The notes below the pieces were generated by a model. The model did not search any database, was not told the origin of the DNA, and was given only the letters and a program-made list of their open reading frames with translations. Source: Bordetella parapertussis (lineage in GTDB: Bacteria > Pseudomonadota > Gammaproteobacteria > Burkholderiales > SG8-39). From it: 5,194 bases of DNA. Shown in pieces: positions 1 through 5,194 of this stretch; position 1 is the stretch's first letter, and every line of letters begins with the position of its first letter. The stretch spans positions 1-5,194 of the forward strand of contig CAMDRY010000254.1 in NCBI GenBank assembly GCA_945906975.1. The letters run 5' to 3'. The position numbers were made by a program, and so were the translations under genes.

Positions 1-150
1 TTCGATCAGCTTTTTAGCCACATCGCGCGCAATCTCGAGGGTCTCCTGGATGGTTCGGCCCTGAGCAATGAGGCCTTGTACGTCGTCGCTGGTGGCGAGA
101 TAAAAGCCCTCTGGCAGTTTTTCGATATGCTACTGAACCATGTGTTCCAT
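1..150 (-). pseudogene. hicB: HicB-family antitoxin, N-terminal part, interrupted by TAG at codon 7; runs off the left edge
   Basis: Reading leftward from the ATG at 150 gives MEHMVQ, then TAG (130-132), then 43 more in-frame residues to the window edge, containing KLPEGFYLATSDD, GLIAQGRT and LEIARDVAKKLIE. These match the N-terminal half of small HicB antitoxins, which neutralise the HicA mRNA interferase and usually repress their own operon. Family members normally have a tyrosine where the TAG stands (VQYHIEKLPEG-like), so one base change from TAC or TAT explains the stop; the frame is the same on both sides, so this is not a frameshift. No ATG, GTG or TTG follows the stop until a GTG 36 codons further on, so ordinary re-initiation would lose the conserved start. 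AGAGG lies nine bases before the ATG, supporting the start. In this subfamily hicA usually follows hicB, which would place it beyond the left edge. Family assignment is fairly sure; loss of function is inferred. Confidence 0.72.
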
Positions 151-159
151 GCGCTTACA

Positions 160-164
160 CCTCT
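160..164 (-). promoter_or_regulatory. Ribosome binding site of hicB (AGAGG)
   Basis: AGAGG on the minus strand is separated by nine bases from the ATG at 150. It fixes that ATG as the intended start and shows that the TAG six codons later lies inside the reading frame, not in a leader. Confidence 0.55.
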
Positions 165-184
165 TGGCGAGAAACCGGCTGCTG

Positions 185-190
185 ATTATA
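185..190 (-). promoter_or_regulatory. Candidate -10 element of the hicB promoter (TATAAT)
   Basis: The minus strand reads a perfect TATAAT here. A start of transcription about seven bases downstream, near 178, would leave a leader of under 30 bases containing the AGAGG at 160-164 and the hicB ATG at 150. No good -35 hexamer is visible 16-18 bases upstream (best is CAACCG-like), so an activator, or simply a weak promoter, must be assumed. The spacing suggests hicB is transcribed apart from the pncC cluster. HicB proteins often bind such sites, but I see no clear operator repeat. Confidence 0.4.
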
Positions 191-261
191 TCCTCAGGGA
201 CAGACCGCGGTTGCGATCCCATCCGCCTACAACACCAACTCATATTTTCCACCGAAAACCA

Positions 262-294
262 GCTGGAAACCCTTGCAGGGCGCGGTTTTCCAGC
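262..294 (-). terminator. Stem-loop after pncC, possible terminator
   Basis: Arms GCTGGAAA and TTTCCAGC form a perfect 8-base-pair stem. Inside, CCC-TGCAA-GGG can extend it by three pairs with a 6-base bulge. On the minus strand it begins 17 bases after the pncC stop codon, between pncC and the separately promoted hicB, which is where the cluster should end. The following TGGTTTTC is only a weak T run, so intrinsic termination may be inefficient. The same GGTTTTC could instead pair with GAAAACC in the first arm, giving a competing fold. Confidence 0.4.
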
Positions 295-311
295 CATTCC
301 CCTCCGGGCAA

Positions 312-803
312 TCAGCACTCCAGCCGCTCCAGCACACCCTGCAGCGCGCAAATCACCGACTGGCGGCGTACGCTTTCGCGATCGCCGCTGAAGTTGCGGG
401 TGATGACAAGCGGTGCGCCGCCCTCACCCGCCCAGCCAAAGCAGACCATGCCTACGGGCTTCTCTGCGCTGCCGCCACCCGGACCGGCAACGCCGGTAAT
501 CGACAAGGCGAGTTGCGCGTGGCTGTGCGCCAGCGCGCCGGCCGCCATCTCGCCCGCTGTCTGTTCACTCACCGCGCCAAACGCCTCGAGCGTCGCGGCG
601 GAAACGCCGAGCATTTCCATTTTGGCATCGTTCGAATAGGTGACAAAGCCGCGGTCAAACCATGCCGAACTGCCGGCGATGGCAGTGACCGCCCCGGCCA
701 CCCAACCGCCGGTGCACGACTCGGCGGTGGCAAGCCGCAGGCCGCGCGCTTTCAGGCGGGCACCGACGATGATGGCGAGGGTAGTAAGGGTTTCATGCGG
801 CAT
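312..803 (-). CDS. pncC: Nicotinamide-nucleotide amidase (CinA C-terminal-type), 163 aa
   Basis: This protein hydrolyses nicotinamide mononucleotide to nicotinate mononucleotide and ammonia, returning the product to NAD synthesis; it is cytoplasmic. It is the stand-alone form of the CinA C-terminal domain, with the usual length of about 160 residues and no N-terminal molybdopterin-binding-like domain. Visible family motifs are AESCTGG (27-33) carrying the likely nucleophilic serine, FVTYSNDAK (53-61) with the conserved Tyr and Lys, SITGVAGPGGG (101-111), KPVG (115-118) and FSGDRESVR (138-146). The start at 803 overlaps the pgpA end by 11 bases (ATGCCGCATGA), and AGGGA lies ten bases upstream, so translation is probably coupled to pgpA. 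pncC is the last gene of the cluster; a stem-loop follows. Family assignment is firm; the reaction is known from homologues. Confidence 0.95.
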   Translation of the reverse strand: MPHETLTTLAIIVGARLKARGLRLATAESCTGGWVAGAVTAIAGSSAWFDRGFVTYSNDAKMEMLGVSAATLEAFGAVSEQTAGEMAAGALAHSHAQLALSITGVAGPGGGSAEKPVGMVCFGWAGEGGAPLVITRNFSGDRESVRRQSVICALQGVLERLEC

Positions 804-1332
804 AGAAAGTAAGTCCCTGTCTGAGCACGGCCATCAGCAGCAGCGTATAGCCGGCCGCCAGCACGTCGTCGAACATTACGCCAAGTCCGCCTTTCATACT
901 GCGGTCCAATTGCCGGATGGGCGGCGGCTTCACCACATCAAAAAAGCGAAAGGCAAAAAAGGCAAACGCCTGCCAGGCCCAGCCCTGCGGGGTGAACATC
1001 AACACCAGCAGGAAAGCGACCACCTCGTCCCAGCACATGCCGTTGTGATCGGACACCCCCAGATGGCGGCCGGTGACCTCGCAGGCCCAGACGCCCAGAG
1101 CGAACAACGCGGCTATCACACCGAACAGCCATAGCGGCGAAGACGGCGTCGAAAACGGCGCCGAAAACTGCGCCTCCAAGGCCCAATAAATCGGAAAGCC
1201 GAGCAGCGTGCCAAAGGTCCCGGCTGCGGGCAGCACACCCGCGCCAAAACCAAGTGCAATGAAATGCGCCGGATGGGCAAGCACAAAGCGCGGCGTGACG
1301 CGCACGATGCCCCGGCCCTTGAGCTCAATCAT
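793..1332 (-). CDS. pgpA: Phosphatidylglycerophosphatase A, 179 aa
   Basis: PgpA is an inner-membrane phosphatase that removes the phosphate from phosphatidylglycerophosphate to give phosphatidylglycerol. Family motifs are visible in order: GFGAGVLPAAGTFGTLLG (28-45), DHNGMCWDEVVAF (95-107) with the acidic residues expected to bind magnesium, FRFFDVVKPPPI (128-139) and GGLGVMFDDVLAAG (148-161). Hydrophobic stretches near 37-50, 67-84, 104-130 and 158-170 fit the several membrane segments of the family. Length is normal (about 170 residues). The start is well fixed: an in-frame stop lies seven codons upstream and there is no other start codon between. The gene follows thiL after 60 bases, in which the ribosome binding site lies within a tandem 11-base repeat. 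The thiL-pgpA pairing is common in Proteobacteria although the functions are unrelated. Confidence 0.95.
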   Translation of the reverse strand: MIELKGRGIVRVTPRFVLAHPAHFIALGFGAGVLPAAGTFGTLLGFPIYWALEAQFSAPFSTPSSPLWLFGVIAALFALGVWACEVTGRHLGVSDHNGMCWDEVVAFLLVLMFTPQGWAWQAFAFFAFRFFDVVKPPPIRQLDRSMKGGLGVMFDDVLAAGYTLLLMAVLRQGLTFYAA

Positions 1333-1340
1333 GCCGCAGC

Positions 1341-1362
1341 CACCCCGAAGTCACCCCGAAGT
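1341..1362 (-). repeat. Tandem 11-base repeat carrying the pgpA ribosome binding site
   Basis: ACTTCGGGGTG occurs twice head to tail on the minus strand, directly before pgpA. The copy nearer the gene puts GGGGTG eight bases from the ATG at 1332, a fair Shine-Dalgarno sequence; the second copy offers the same sequence 11 bases further away. The first copy also holds the TGA that closes the pgpA frame upstream. It looks like a recent small duplication, perhaps by replication slippage. Confidence 0.75.
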
Positions 1363-1392
1363 CCACACCGTAAGGCCGTTCGCGGCGGCGCG

Positions 1393-2355
1393 TCATGCGA
1401 AGTGGTCAAAGCCGGTGCGCGCAACCGGCATCGGCTTGCCCGCGCCGTCTCGTAGACTCAGACGTCCGGCCTCGCCCGCCACGATCATGCCGATGCGCGT
1501 TAGGCGCAGGTCGAGCTCTTCACCCATGGCCTCTATCTCGCTGCGATGAAAGGGCGGGGCGGTAAAGGCAAGCTCGTAATCGTCGCCGCCGGCCAGCAGG
1601 CAGTCGGTGGCGAGAACGGCATCGGCGCAGGCGGCGATGCTCGCCGACCGAGGCAGGGCATCGTAGTGCAACTCGGCGGCAACGCCCGATTGTTCGAGAA
1701 TGTGGCCGATGTCGGCCAGCAGACCGTCGGAAATATCGATGGCGCTGCGCGCGATGCCGCGCAGCCTGCCGCCCAGGTCGACGCGCGGCTCCGGCGTATG
1801 CAGGCGGGAGAGACAGGATTCGAGCTGCTCTCCCTCAAGCCTCACGCGGCCGGCGAGATGGGCGAGGCCGAGGGCCGCGTCGCCGCTGGACCCGGACACC
1901 CAGATATCATCGCCGGCATGCGCCCCGTCGCGGCGCAAGGCCAGGTCGGGCGGCAGCTCGCCCATGATGGTGATGCTGATGCACAGCGGGCCGCGCGTGG
2001 TGTCGCCACCGATGAGTTCGACGCCAAAGCGTCCGGCCATGGCAAAAAAACCGCGCGCAAAGGCCGCGACCCAGGCCTCGTCGGCGGCCGGTAGCGCCAG
2101 CGCCAGCGTTGCCCAGCGCGGATCCGCGCCCATGGCGGCCAGATCGGACAGATTCACCGCCAGCGATTTGGCTCCCAGTTTTTCGGCGTCGGCGCCGGGC
2201 AGAAAATGCCGGCCCTCAACCAGCATGTCGGTGGACACCGCAAGCAGCATGCCCGGGCGCTGCGGCAGCAAGGCGCAGTCGTCTCCCACGCCCAGCACCG
2301 CCGACGCTGCGGGGCGCTGGAAGTAACGGTGGATCAGGTCAAACTCAGAGGCCAT
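1393..2355 (-). CDS. thiL: Thiamine-monophosphate kinase, 320 aa
   Basis: ThiL uses ATP to phosphorylate thiamine monophosphate to thiamine diphosphate, the active coenzyme and last step of the pathway. It belongs to the PurM/HypE ATP-binding superfamily and acts in the cytoplasm as a dimer. Motifs run through the full length: GVGDDCA (22-28), STDMLVEGRHF (41-51), NLSDLAAMGA (68-77) and GGDTTRG (116-122) in the ATP- and magnesium-binding half, then DISDGL (207-212), GGDDYEL (256-262) and the C-terminal GFDHF (315-319). The length is typical and no key residue is missing. The start is the ATG at 2355, 35 bases after the nusB stop, with a GGAA-like weak ribosome binding site. EFDLIHRYF right after the start is the usual N-terminus of the family, which supports this choice. 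The gene shares the nusB-thiL-pgpA order seen in many Proteobacteria. Confidence 0.97.
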   Translation of the reverse strand: MASEFDLIHRYFQRPAASAVLGVGDDCALLPQRPGMLLAVSTDMLVEGRHFLPGADAEKLGAKSLAVNLSDLAAMGADPRWATLALALPAADEAWVAAFARGFFAMAGRFGVELIGGDTTRGPLCISITIMGELPPDLALRRDGAHAGDDIWVSGSSGDAALGLAHLAGRVRLEGEQLESCLSRLHTPEPRVDLGGRLRGIARSAIDISDGLLADIGHILEQSGVAAELHYDALPRSASIAACADAVLATDCLLAGGDDYELAFTAPPFHRSEIEAMGEELDLRLTRIGMIVAGEAGRLSLRDGAGKPMPVARTGFDHFA

Positions 2356-2390
2356 GGTTTATTCCAGACGGGCTCAAGCATTCAACACGA

Positions 2391-2828
2391 TCAGACTTTG
2401 GCGCCGCCCTTTTGCACTTCCTCGGCGCGCAAAGCCGGTGCGAGCTTGTCGAGCACACCGTTGACGTATTTGTGCCCGTCGGTGCCGCCAAATGACTTGG
2501 CCAGCTCAACCGCCTCGTTGATGATGACGCGATAGGGCACCGCCGGGCAATGGCCAAGCTCATAGGCGCCGAGCAGCAGCACGCCGCGTTCCACCGGCGA
2601 GAGCTCGGCCAGCGGCCGGTCAAGCAGCGGCGTGAGCATCACCGTCAGGTCCTCGGCCGCGCCTATGGTGCCCAGCAGCAGCATTTTGAACATCGTGTCA
2701 TCGGCCTGGACGAAATCACGCGCCTCGCGCAATTGCTTAACGATGGCCAGCGGGTCGCCGGCGGAAAGCAGCCATTGGTAAAGGCCTTGCAGCGCGAATT
2801 CGCGCGCACGGTGGCGTGGCGTCTTCAT
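2391..2828 (-). CDS. nusB: Transcription antitermination factor NusB, 145 aa
   Basis: NusB binds boxA of nascent rRNA leaders together with NusE (ribosomal protein S10) and helps RNA polymerase resist termination in rRNA operons. It is a small all-helical cytoplasmic protein. The sequence shows the N-terminal basic RNA-binding helix [16 protein letters not shown] (4-19), [16 protein letters not shown] (76-91), and the highly conserved C-terminal block [15 protein letters not shown] (101-115) followed by [12 protein letters not shown] (119-130). The length is normal. The ATG overlaps the ribH stop as ATGA, so translation is probably coupled; GGGGA lies very close to the ATG. A ribH-nusB pairing is widely conserved in bacteria. 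The tail after residue 133 ([10 protein letters not shown]) is charged and not conserved. Confidence 0.97.
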   Translation of the reverse strand: MKTPRHRAREFALQGLYQWLLSAGDPLAIVKQLREARDFVQADDTMFKMLLLGTIGAAEDLTVMLTPLLDRPLAELSPVERGVLLLGAYELGHCPAVPYRVIINEAVELAKSFGGTDGHKYVNGVLDKLAPALRAEEVQKGGAKV

Positions 2829-3298
2829 TTCCCCAGTCGCTCGATCCGGCGCAGCAGGGTCGTCATCTCGACCGCCGCCTCGGCGCAGTCACGGCCTTTT
2901 TGCACGGTGCGCGCCTGCGCCTGTTCGTCATTTTCAGTCGTGAGGATGCCGTTGGCGATGGGCAGGCCGGTGTCCAGTTGCACCTGGGTGATGCCGGCGC
3001 CCGATTCGTTGGAGACCAGCTCAAAGTGGTATGTCTCGCCGCGAATGACCGCGCCAAGCGCGATCAATGCATCAAACCGGCCGGTGGCGGCGAGGCTTTG
3101 CAAGGCCAGCGGCGCTTCGAGCGCGCCGGGCACCTCAGCCACGGTGATGTCGCCAACACCCAGTTCGGCCAGCCGTGCGCTGCACGAGGCGAGCAGCGCA
3201 TCACCGACGGGCTGGTTGAAACGGCAGCGCACGATGCCGATGCGCAATCCGGCGCCGGACAGATCCGCTTCCAGCTTGGTGACTGCGCAGGCGCTCAC
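2825..3298 (-). CDS. ribH: 6,7-dimethyl-8-ribityllumazine synthase, 157 aa, GTG start
   Basis: RibH condenses 3,4-dihydroxy-2-butanone 4-phosphate (the product of the gene just upstream) with the ribitylaminopyrimidine to form 6,7-dimethyl-8-ribityllumazine, the penultimate step of riboflavin synthesis. Family members form pentamers or 60-mer shells. Motifs are [10 protein letters not shown] (19-28), [10 protein letters not shown] (56-65), [12 protein letters not shown] (82-93) with the catalytic histidine at 91, and [20 protein letters not shown] (111-130), then [12 protein letters not shown] (134-145). I chose the GTG at 3298: it overlaps the ribBX stop as GTGA, has AAAGGA six bases upstream, and gives the usual length of about 155 residues. 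An ATG at 3349 in the same frame would add 17 arginine-rich residues read from inside ribBX, with no family support. Confidence 0.95.
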   Translation of the reverse strand: MSACAVTKLEADLSGAGLRIGIVRCRFNQPVGDALLASCSARLAELGVGDITVAEVPGALEAPLALQSLAATGRFDALIALGAVIRGETYHFELVSNESGAGITQVQLDTGLPIANGILTTENDEQAQARTVQKGRDCAEAAVEMTTLLRRIERLGK

Positions 3299-4416
3299 TT
3301 GCGGTCCTTTGCGGCGGGCTGCTCGTAACCGGACACCTCCAGCGACCATCCGGCCATGCTGGGCATTTTGCGCGGGCTGGCGAGCAGCTTCATCCTGCCG
3401 ACCTTGAGATCGCGCAGTATTTGCGCGCCGATGCCGTAGGTAAGCAAGTCCATTTTTTGCGGCACCGGCTTGCCCGGCGTGGACACCCGCTCAATGAGCT
3501 GGCCGGCGGACTCGGAACAGTTGAGCAACACCATCACACCCGAACCCTCGGCGGCAATGCGCGCCATCGATTCGCCCACCGTCCAGGTGTGGTTGCCGGC
3601 GCCAATGTCGAGCAGGTCGACCAGCGACAGCGGTTCGTGCACGCGCACCAGCGTTTCGGCCTGCGGATCGATCTCGCCCTTGACCAGCGCAAGATGCGGC
3701 GCACCGGAAGCCGCGCCGGTGGCCGAATGCTTTTCAAGATACGCCACCAGGCGGAAGGGGCCATGCGCCGTCTCGATGTTGCGCTCGGTCACGCGCCTGA
3801 CCAGGCTCTCGTGCTGGCTGCGGAAGTGAATGAGGTCGGCGATGGTGCCGATCTTGACGCCGTGGATCTTGCCGAACTCGATAAGGTCGGGCAGGCGCGC
3901 CATGGTGCCGTCGTCCTTGAGGACTTCGCAGATCACCGCGGTCGGCGACAAGCCGGCAAGACCGGCGAGGTCGCAGCCGGCCTCGGTATGACCTGCGCGC
4001 ACCAGCACCCCGCCGTGTTGCGCCATCAGCGGAAAAATATGCCCCGGTTGCACAATGTCATCGGGCTTGGCACCGGCGGCGACCGCAGCCTGTATGGTGC
4101 GCGCGCGATCCGGTGCGGAAATGCCGGTGGTAACACCAGTCGCAGCCTCTATGGAGACGGTGAAGTTGGTATGCATGGCGGCGCGGTTATCGCGCACCAT
4201 CAAGGGCAGGTTGAGCTGGCGGCAGCGCGCCTCGGTCAGCGTCAGGCAAATCAGCCCGCGGCCATGCTTGGCCATGAAATTGACCGCCTCGGCCGTGACA
4301 AAATCCGCCGCCATCAGCAAGTCGCCCTCGTTCTCGCGGTCTTCTTCGTCGACAAGGATGACCATGCGACCGGCCTTGAGCTCGCCGATGATTTCCTGGG
4401 TTGAACTGATGGTCAT
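3295..4416 (-). CDS. ribBX: 3,4-dihydroxy-2-butanone 4-phosphate synthase with degenerate GTP cyclohydrolase II-like domain (RibBX type), 373 aa
   Basis: The N-terminal domain (about 1-205) converts ribulose 5-phosphate to 3,4-dihydroxy-2-butanone 4-phosphate and formate. It keeps the RibB motifs: [12 protein letters not shown] (22-33), [10 protein letters not shown] (82-91), [11 protein letters not shown] (94-104), PGHIFPL (124-130) and [11 protein letters not shown] (140-150). The C-terminal domain (about 206-365) resembles RibA but has lost its active parts: the zinc-binding cysteines that normally follow VRVHSEC are absent ([14 protein letters not shown], 257-270), and the GRGIGL motif is gone, whereas [12 protein letters not shown] (326-337) remains. 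This is the known RibBX variant of Proteobacteria, so the first step of the pathway needs a separate ribA elsewhere. The ATG at 4416 starts at [10 protein letters not shown], the usual N-terminus; the frame stays open to a TTG at 4602, but that stretch looks non-coding. It is often annotated ribBA or ribB. First gene of the cluster. Confidence 0.93.
   Translation of the reverse strand: MTISSTQEIIGELKAGRMVILVDEEDRENEGDLLMAADFVTAEAVNFMAKHGRGLICLTLTEARCRQLNLPLMVRDNRAAMHTNFTVSIEAATGVTTGISAPDRARTIQAAVAAGAKPDDIVQPGHIFPLMAQHGGVLVRAGHTEAGCDLAGLAGLSPTAVICEVLKDDGTMARLPDLIEFGKIHGVKIGTIADLIHFRSQHESLVRRVTERNIETAHGPFRLVAYLEKHSATGAASGAPHLALVKGEIDPQAETLVRVHEPLSLVDLLDIGAGNHTWTVGESMARIAAEGSGVMVLLNCSESAGQLIERVSTPGKPVPQKMDLLTYGIGAQILRDLKVGRMKLLASPRKMPSMAGWSLEVSGYEQPAAKDRK
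3305..3310 (-). promoter_or_regulatory. Ribosome binding site deciding the ribH GTG start (AAAGGA)
   Basis: AAAGGA stands six bases before the GTG at 3298, inside the last codons of ribBX. It is the strongest Shine-Dalgarno sequence in the cluster and supports the unusual GTG start over the upstream ATG at 3349. Confidence 0.65.
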
Positions 4417-4585
4417 GAATGGGCCTGATCTGGTCTGGTATTGCTTCGGGAAGCCGGCAATTTTACGTTGTTTCAGTGCGTTGCGCTGACCCATGGGCCC
4501 GCCCAGGCGCCCACCCATGAGCTCAGCCGCGCGCCCAAGCTGGCGCGCCATCCCGCCGCACCGCCATGGACGCCCTTCTCCCCCA

Positions 4586-4605
4586 TAGTTGATCCAGATC
4601 AACTA
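4586..4605. promoter_or_regulatory. FNR/ANR/DNR-type binding site (TTGAT-N4-ATCAA)
   Basis: The 14-base core TTGATCCAGATCAA (4589-4602) matches the FNR-family consensus at all ten fixed positions, and the dyad extends to 8-base arms, TAGTTGAT and ATCAACTA. FNR and ANR proteins bind such sites when oxygen is low; DNR-type relatives respond to nitric oxide. Its target is unclear. The centre lies about 200 bases before the sensor gene start and about 180 before the ribBX start. Neither strand has a good -10 at the distance expected for activation at -41.5. Relative to the predicted ribBX promoter it would lie about 100 bases downstream, a position that would fit blocking, if anything. Confidence 0.55.
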
Positions 4606-4702
4606 CAGCGTGGCATAGCAGTCCATGTGGCCCACGCATGCCAACACCACGCACGCCGACTAACCTGGACGCCGCATCAACGGCAAACAATAAGACCCAA
4701 AA

Positions 4703-4732
4703 ATTAAACTCTTGTCCGCTCTGTTTTGTCAC
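4703..4732 (-). promoter_or_regulatory. Candidate sigma-70 promoter of the riboflavin cluster
   Basis: On the minus strand GTGACA (4727-4732) and TTTAAT (4703-4708), each one base from consensus, are separated by 18 bases. Transcription would start near 4696 and give a leader of about 280 bases before ribBX that crosses the FNR-like palindrome. It is the best promoter match I find in this region, but was found by eye, and the A/T-rich patch raises the chance of a spurious match. Confidence 0.4.
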
Positions 4733-4795
4733 AGAAGTGTCCTCTATCCTGCGCCCTTATCGTCTGGCTTTAGGCCCCCCGCCCGAAAACGTCGC

Positions 4796-5194
4796 ATGAT
4801 TTGGATTCCACATCTCTGGCAATCGATAAAATTTCGCGTTGCCACGTTCACGCTATGCGTTTTTGCCGCCAGCCTCTGGTCCCTGACGCTTTACACCAGC
4901 CATATGCTTCGCGCGGACATGGAGCAGTTACTGGGTGAGCAGCAGACCACGACAGTGAGCATCGTCGCCGCGCAGATAAACGAGCAACTGCGCGTCCGGC
5001 AGCAAGCCTTGGCACTGATTGCCGGTGGGCTTGGCCCCGACTTGCTAGCCAACCCGACCGCACTGCAGGCCTTGATCGAACAGCGCCTGGCCTTGCAGAG
5101 CTTGTTCAACGCAGGCATCTTCGTCCTCCGGCCAGACGGCACCGCAATCGCCGAGTTTCCGCGCATCGGCCGCATCGGCCTCTATTACATCGAC
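4796..5194 (+). CDS. N-terminal part of a membrane-anchored sensor protein with a periplasmic Cache-like domain; runs off the right edge
   Basis: The frame is open from the ATG at 4796 to the window edge (133 codons, no stop). Residues 1-15 are polar with basic R14, residues about 15-35 form one hydrophobic membrane segment (VATFTLCVFAASLWSLTLYT), and the rest should lie in the periplasm. Residues 40-75 are a Gln/Glu-rich helix (MEQLLGEQQTTTVSIVAAQI), followed by FNAGIFVLRPDGTAIAEFP (104-122) and RIGLYYID at the edge. The GIFVL-x-PDGT block with a following aromatic residue and Asp is typical of dCache sensor domains. Such proteins continue into a second membrane segment and a histidine kinase, diguanylate cyclase/phosphodiesterase or chemoreceptor module; which one cannot be seen here. 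No clear ribosome binding site precedes the ATG. It is divergent from ribBX and shares its upstream region with the FNR-like site. Confidence 0.75.
   Translation, partial: MIWIPHLWQSIKFRVATFTLCVFAASLWSLTLYTSHMLRADMEQLLGEQQTTTVSIVAAQINEQLRVRQQALALIAGGLGPDLLANPTALQALIEQRLALQSLFNAGIFVLRPDGTAIAEFPRIGRIGLYYID

Larger units (their letters stand above)
4417..4795. other. Intergenic region between divergent ribBX and sensor genes
   Basis: These 379 bases carry no gene I can support. They hold a perfect FNR/ANR-like palindrome (4586-4605), a candidate promoter reading toward ribBX (4703-4732), short inverted repeats around 4608-4652, and an A/T-rich patch near 4687-4712 in otherwise GC-rich sequence. 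Several short open frames cross the region on both strands, but they lack ribosome binding sites and recognisable motifs. The FMN riboswitch often found before ribB in Proteobacteria is not visible: I see none of its conserved core (GGGCAGGGTGAAATTCCC-like). A tRNA or other structured RNA gene is not evident either. Confidence 0.6.

Noticed and set aside
165..311. A hicA gene between pncC and hicB
   Set aside because: I read all minus-strand frames here; none gives the HicA pattern (a GSHH-like histidine motif), and stops break the region. hicA, if present, should lie left of the window.
76..812. Plus-strand open frames of 187 and 179 codons opposite pncC and the intergenic region
   Set aside because: Low-complexity Pro/Ala/Ser/Arg-rich products with no motif, antisense to a well-supported pncC.
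1546..2326. Plus-strand open frames opposite thiL (182 and 208 codons)
   Set aside because: Both mirror thiL, have biased composition and no known motif; thiL shows its full set of conserved motifs on the other strand.
3421..4404. Long plus-strand open frame opposite ribBX (327 codons)
   Set aside because: It lies entirely antisense to a gene with clear family motifs, its product is rich in Arg, His, Gln and Gly with no recognisable domain, and GC-rich DNA often yields such mirror frames.
4417..4602. N-terminal extension of ribBX back to a TTG at 4602
   Set aside because: The extra 62 residues are Gly/Arg-rich without family similarity, the TTG lies inside the FNR-like palindrome, and the conserved N-terminus begins at the ATG at 4416.
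4441..4732. Short open frames in the divergent intergenic region (88 codons plus strand, 69 codons minus strand)
   Set aside because: No ribosome binding site, no motif and odd composition; they overlap the promoter and operator-like signals.
4609..4780. Sigma-54 promoter for the sensor gene
   Set aside because: TGGC occurs at 4611 and 4765 but neither is followed by the TTGC-like element at the required spacing.
1..5194. tRNA, rRNA, CRISPR array, insertion sequence or attachment site
   Set aside because: No cloverleaf, no regularly spaced repeats, no transposase motif and no long terminal repeats were seen on either strand by eye.

Overview
The window is a GC-rich chromosomal segment, most likely from a betaproteobacterium. 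The inference rests on gene order (riboflavin genes, nusB, thiL, pgpA, pncC on one strand), on the hybrid RibB with a decayed RibA domain that is common in Proteobacteria, and on an FNR/ANR-type site. No taxonomic search was possible.

Layout. About 85% of the window is one minus-strand housekeeping cluster reading right to left: ribBX (3295-4416), ribH (2825-3298), nusB (2391-2828), thiL (1393-2355), pgpA (793-1332) and pncC (312-803). Spacing is operon-like: 4-base GTGA and ATGA overlaps at ribBX/ribH and ribH/nusB, gaps of 35 and 60 bases around thiL, and an 11-base overlap at pgpA/pncC. A stem-loop follows pncC (262-294). At the left edge is the start of a HicB-type antitoxin gene with its own promoter-like TATAAT and a good ribosome binding site, but its seventh codon is TAG, so it looks broken. 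At the right edge, reading the other way, is the N-terminal third or so of a membrane-anchored sensor protein (4796 to the edge). The 379 bases between ribBX and the sensor gene hold a perfect FNR/ANR-like palindrome and a candidate sigma-70 promoter for the riboflavin cluster.

How the genes fit together. RibBX makes the four-carbon riboflavin precursor and RibH joins it to the pyrimidine to form lumazine. ThiL makes thiamine diphosphate. PncC recycles nicotinamide mononucleotide. Three of the six genes therefore make flavin and thiamine coenzymes and a fourth feeds the NAD pool, while NusB serves rRNA transcription and PgpA makes phosphatidylglycerol. I found no wholly new system. The points most worth following are the nonsense codon in hicB, the FNR-like box between the divergent genes, and the RibA-like domain without its zinc and catalytic motifs.
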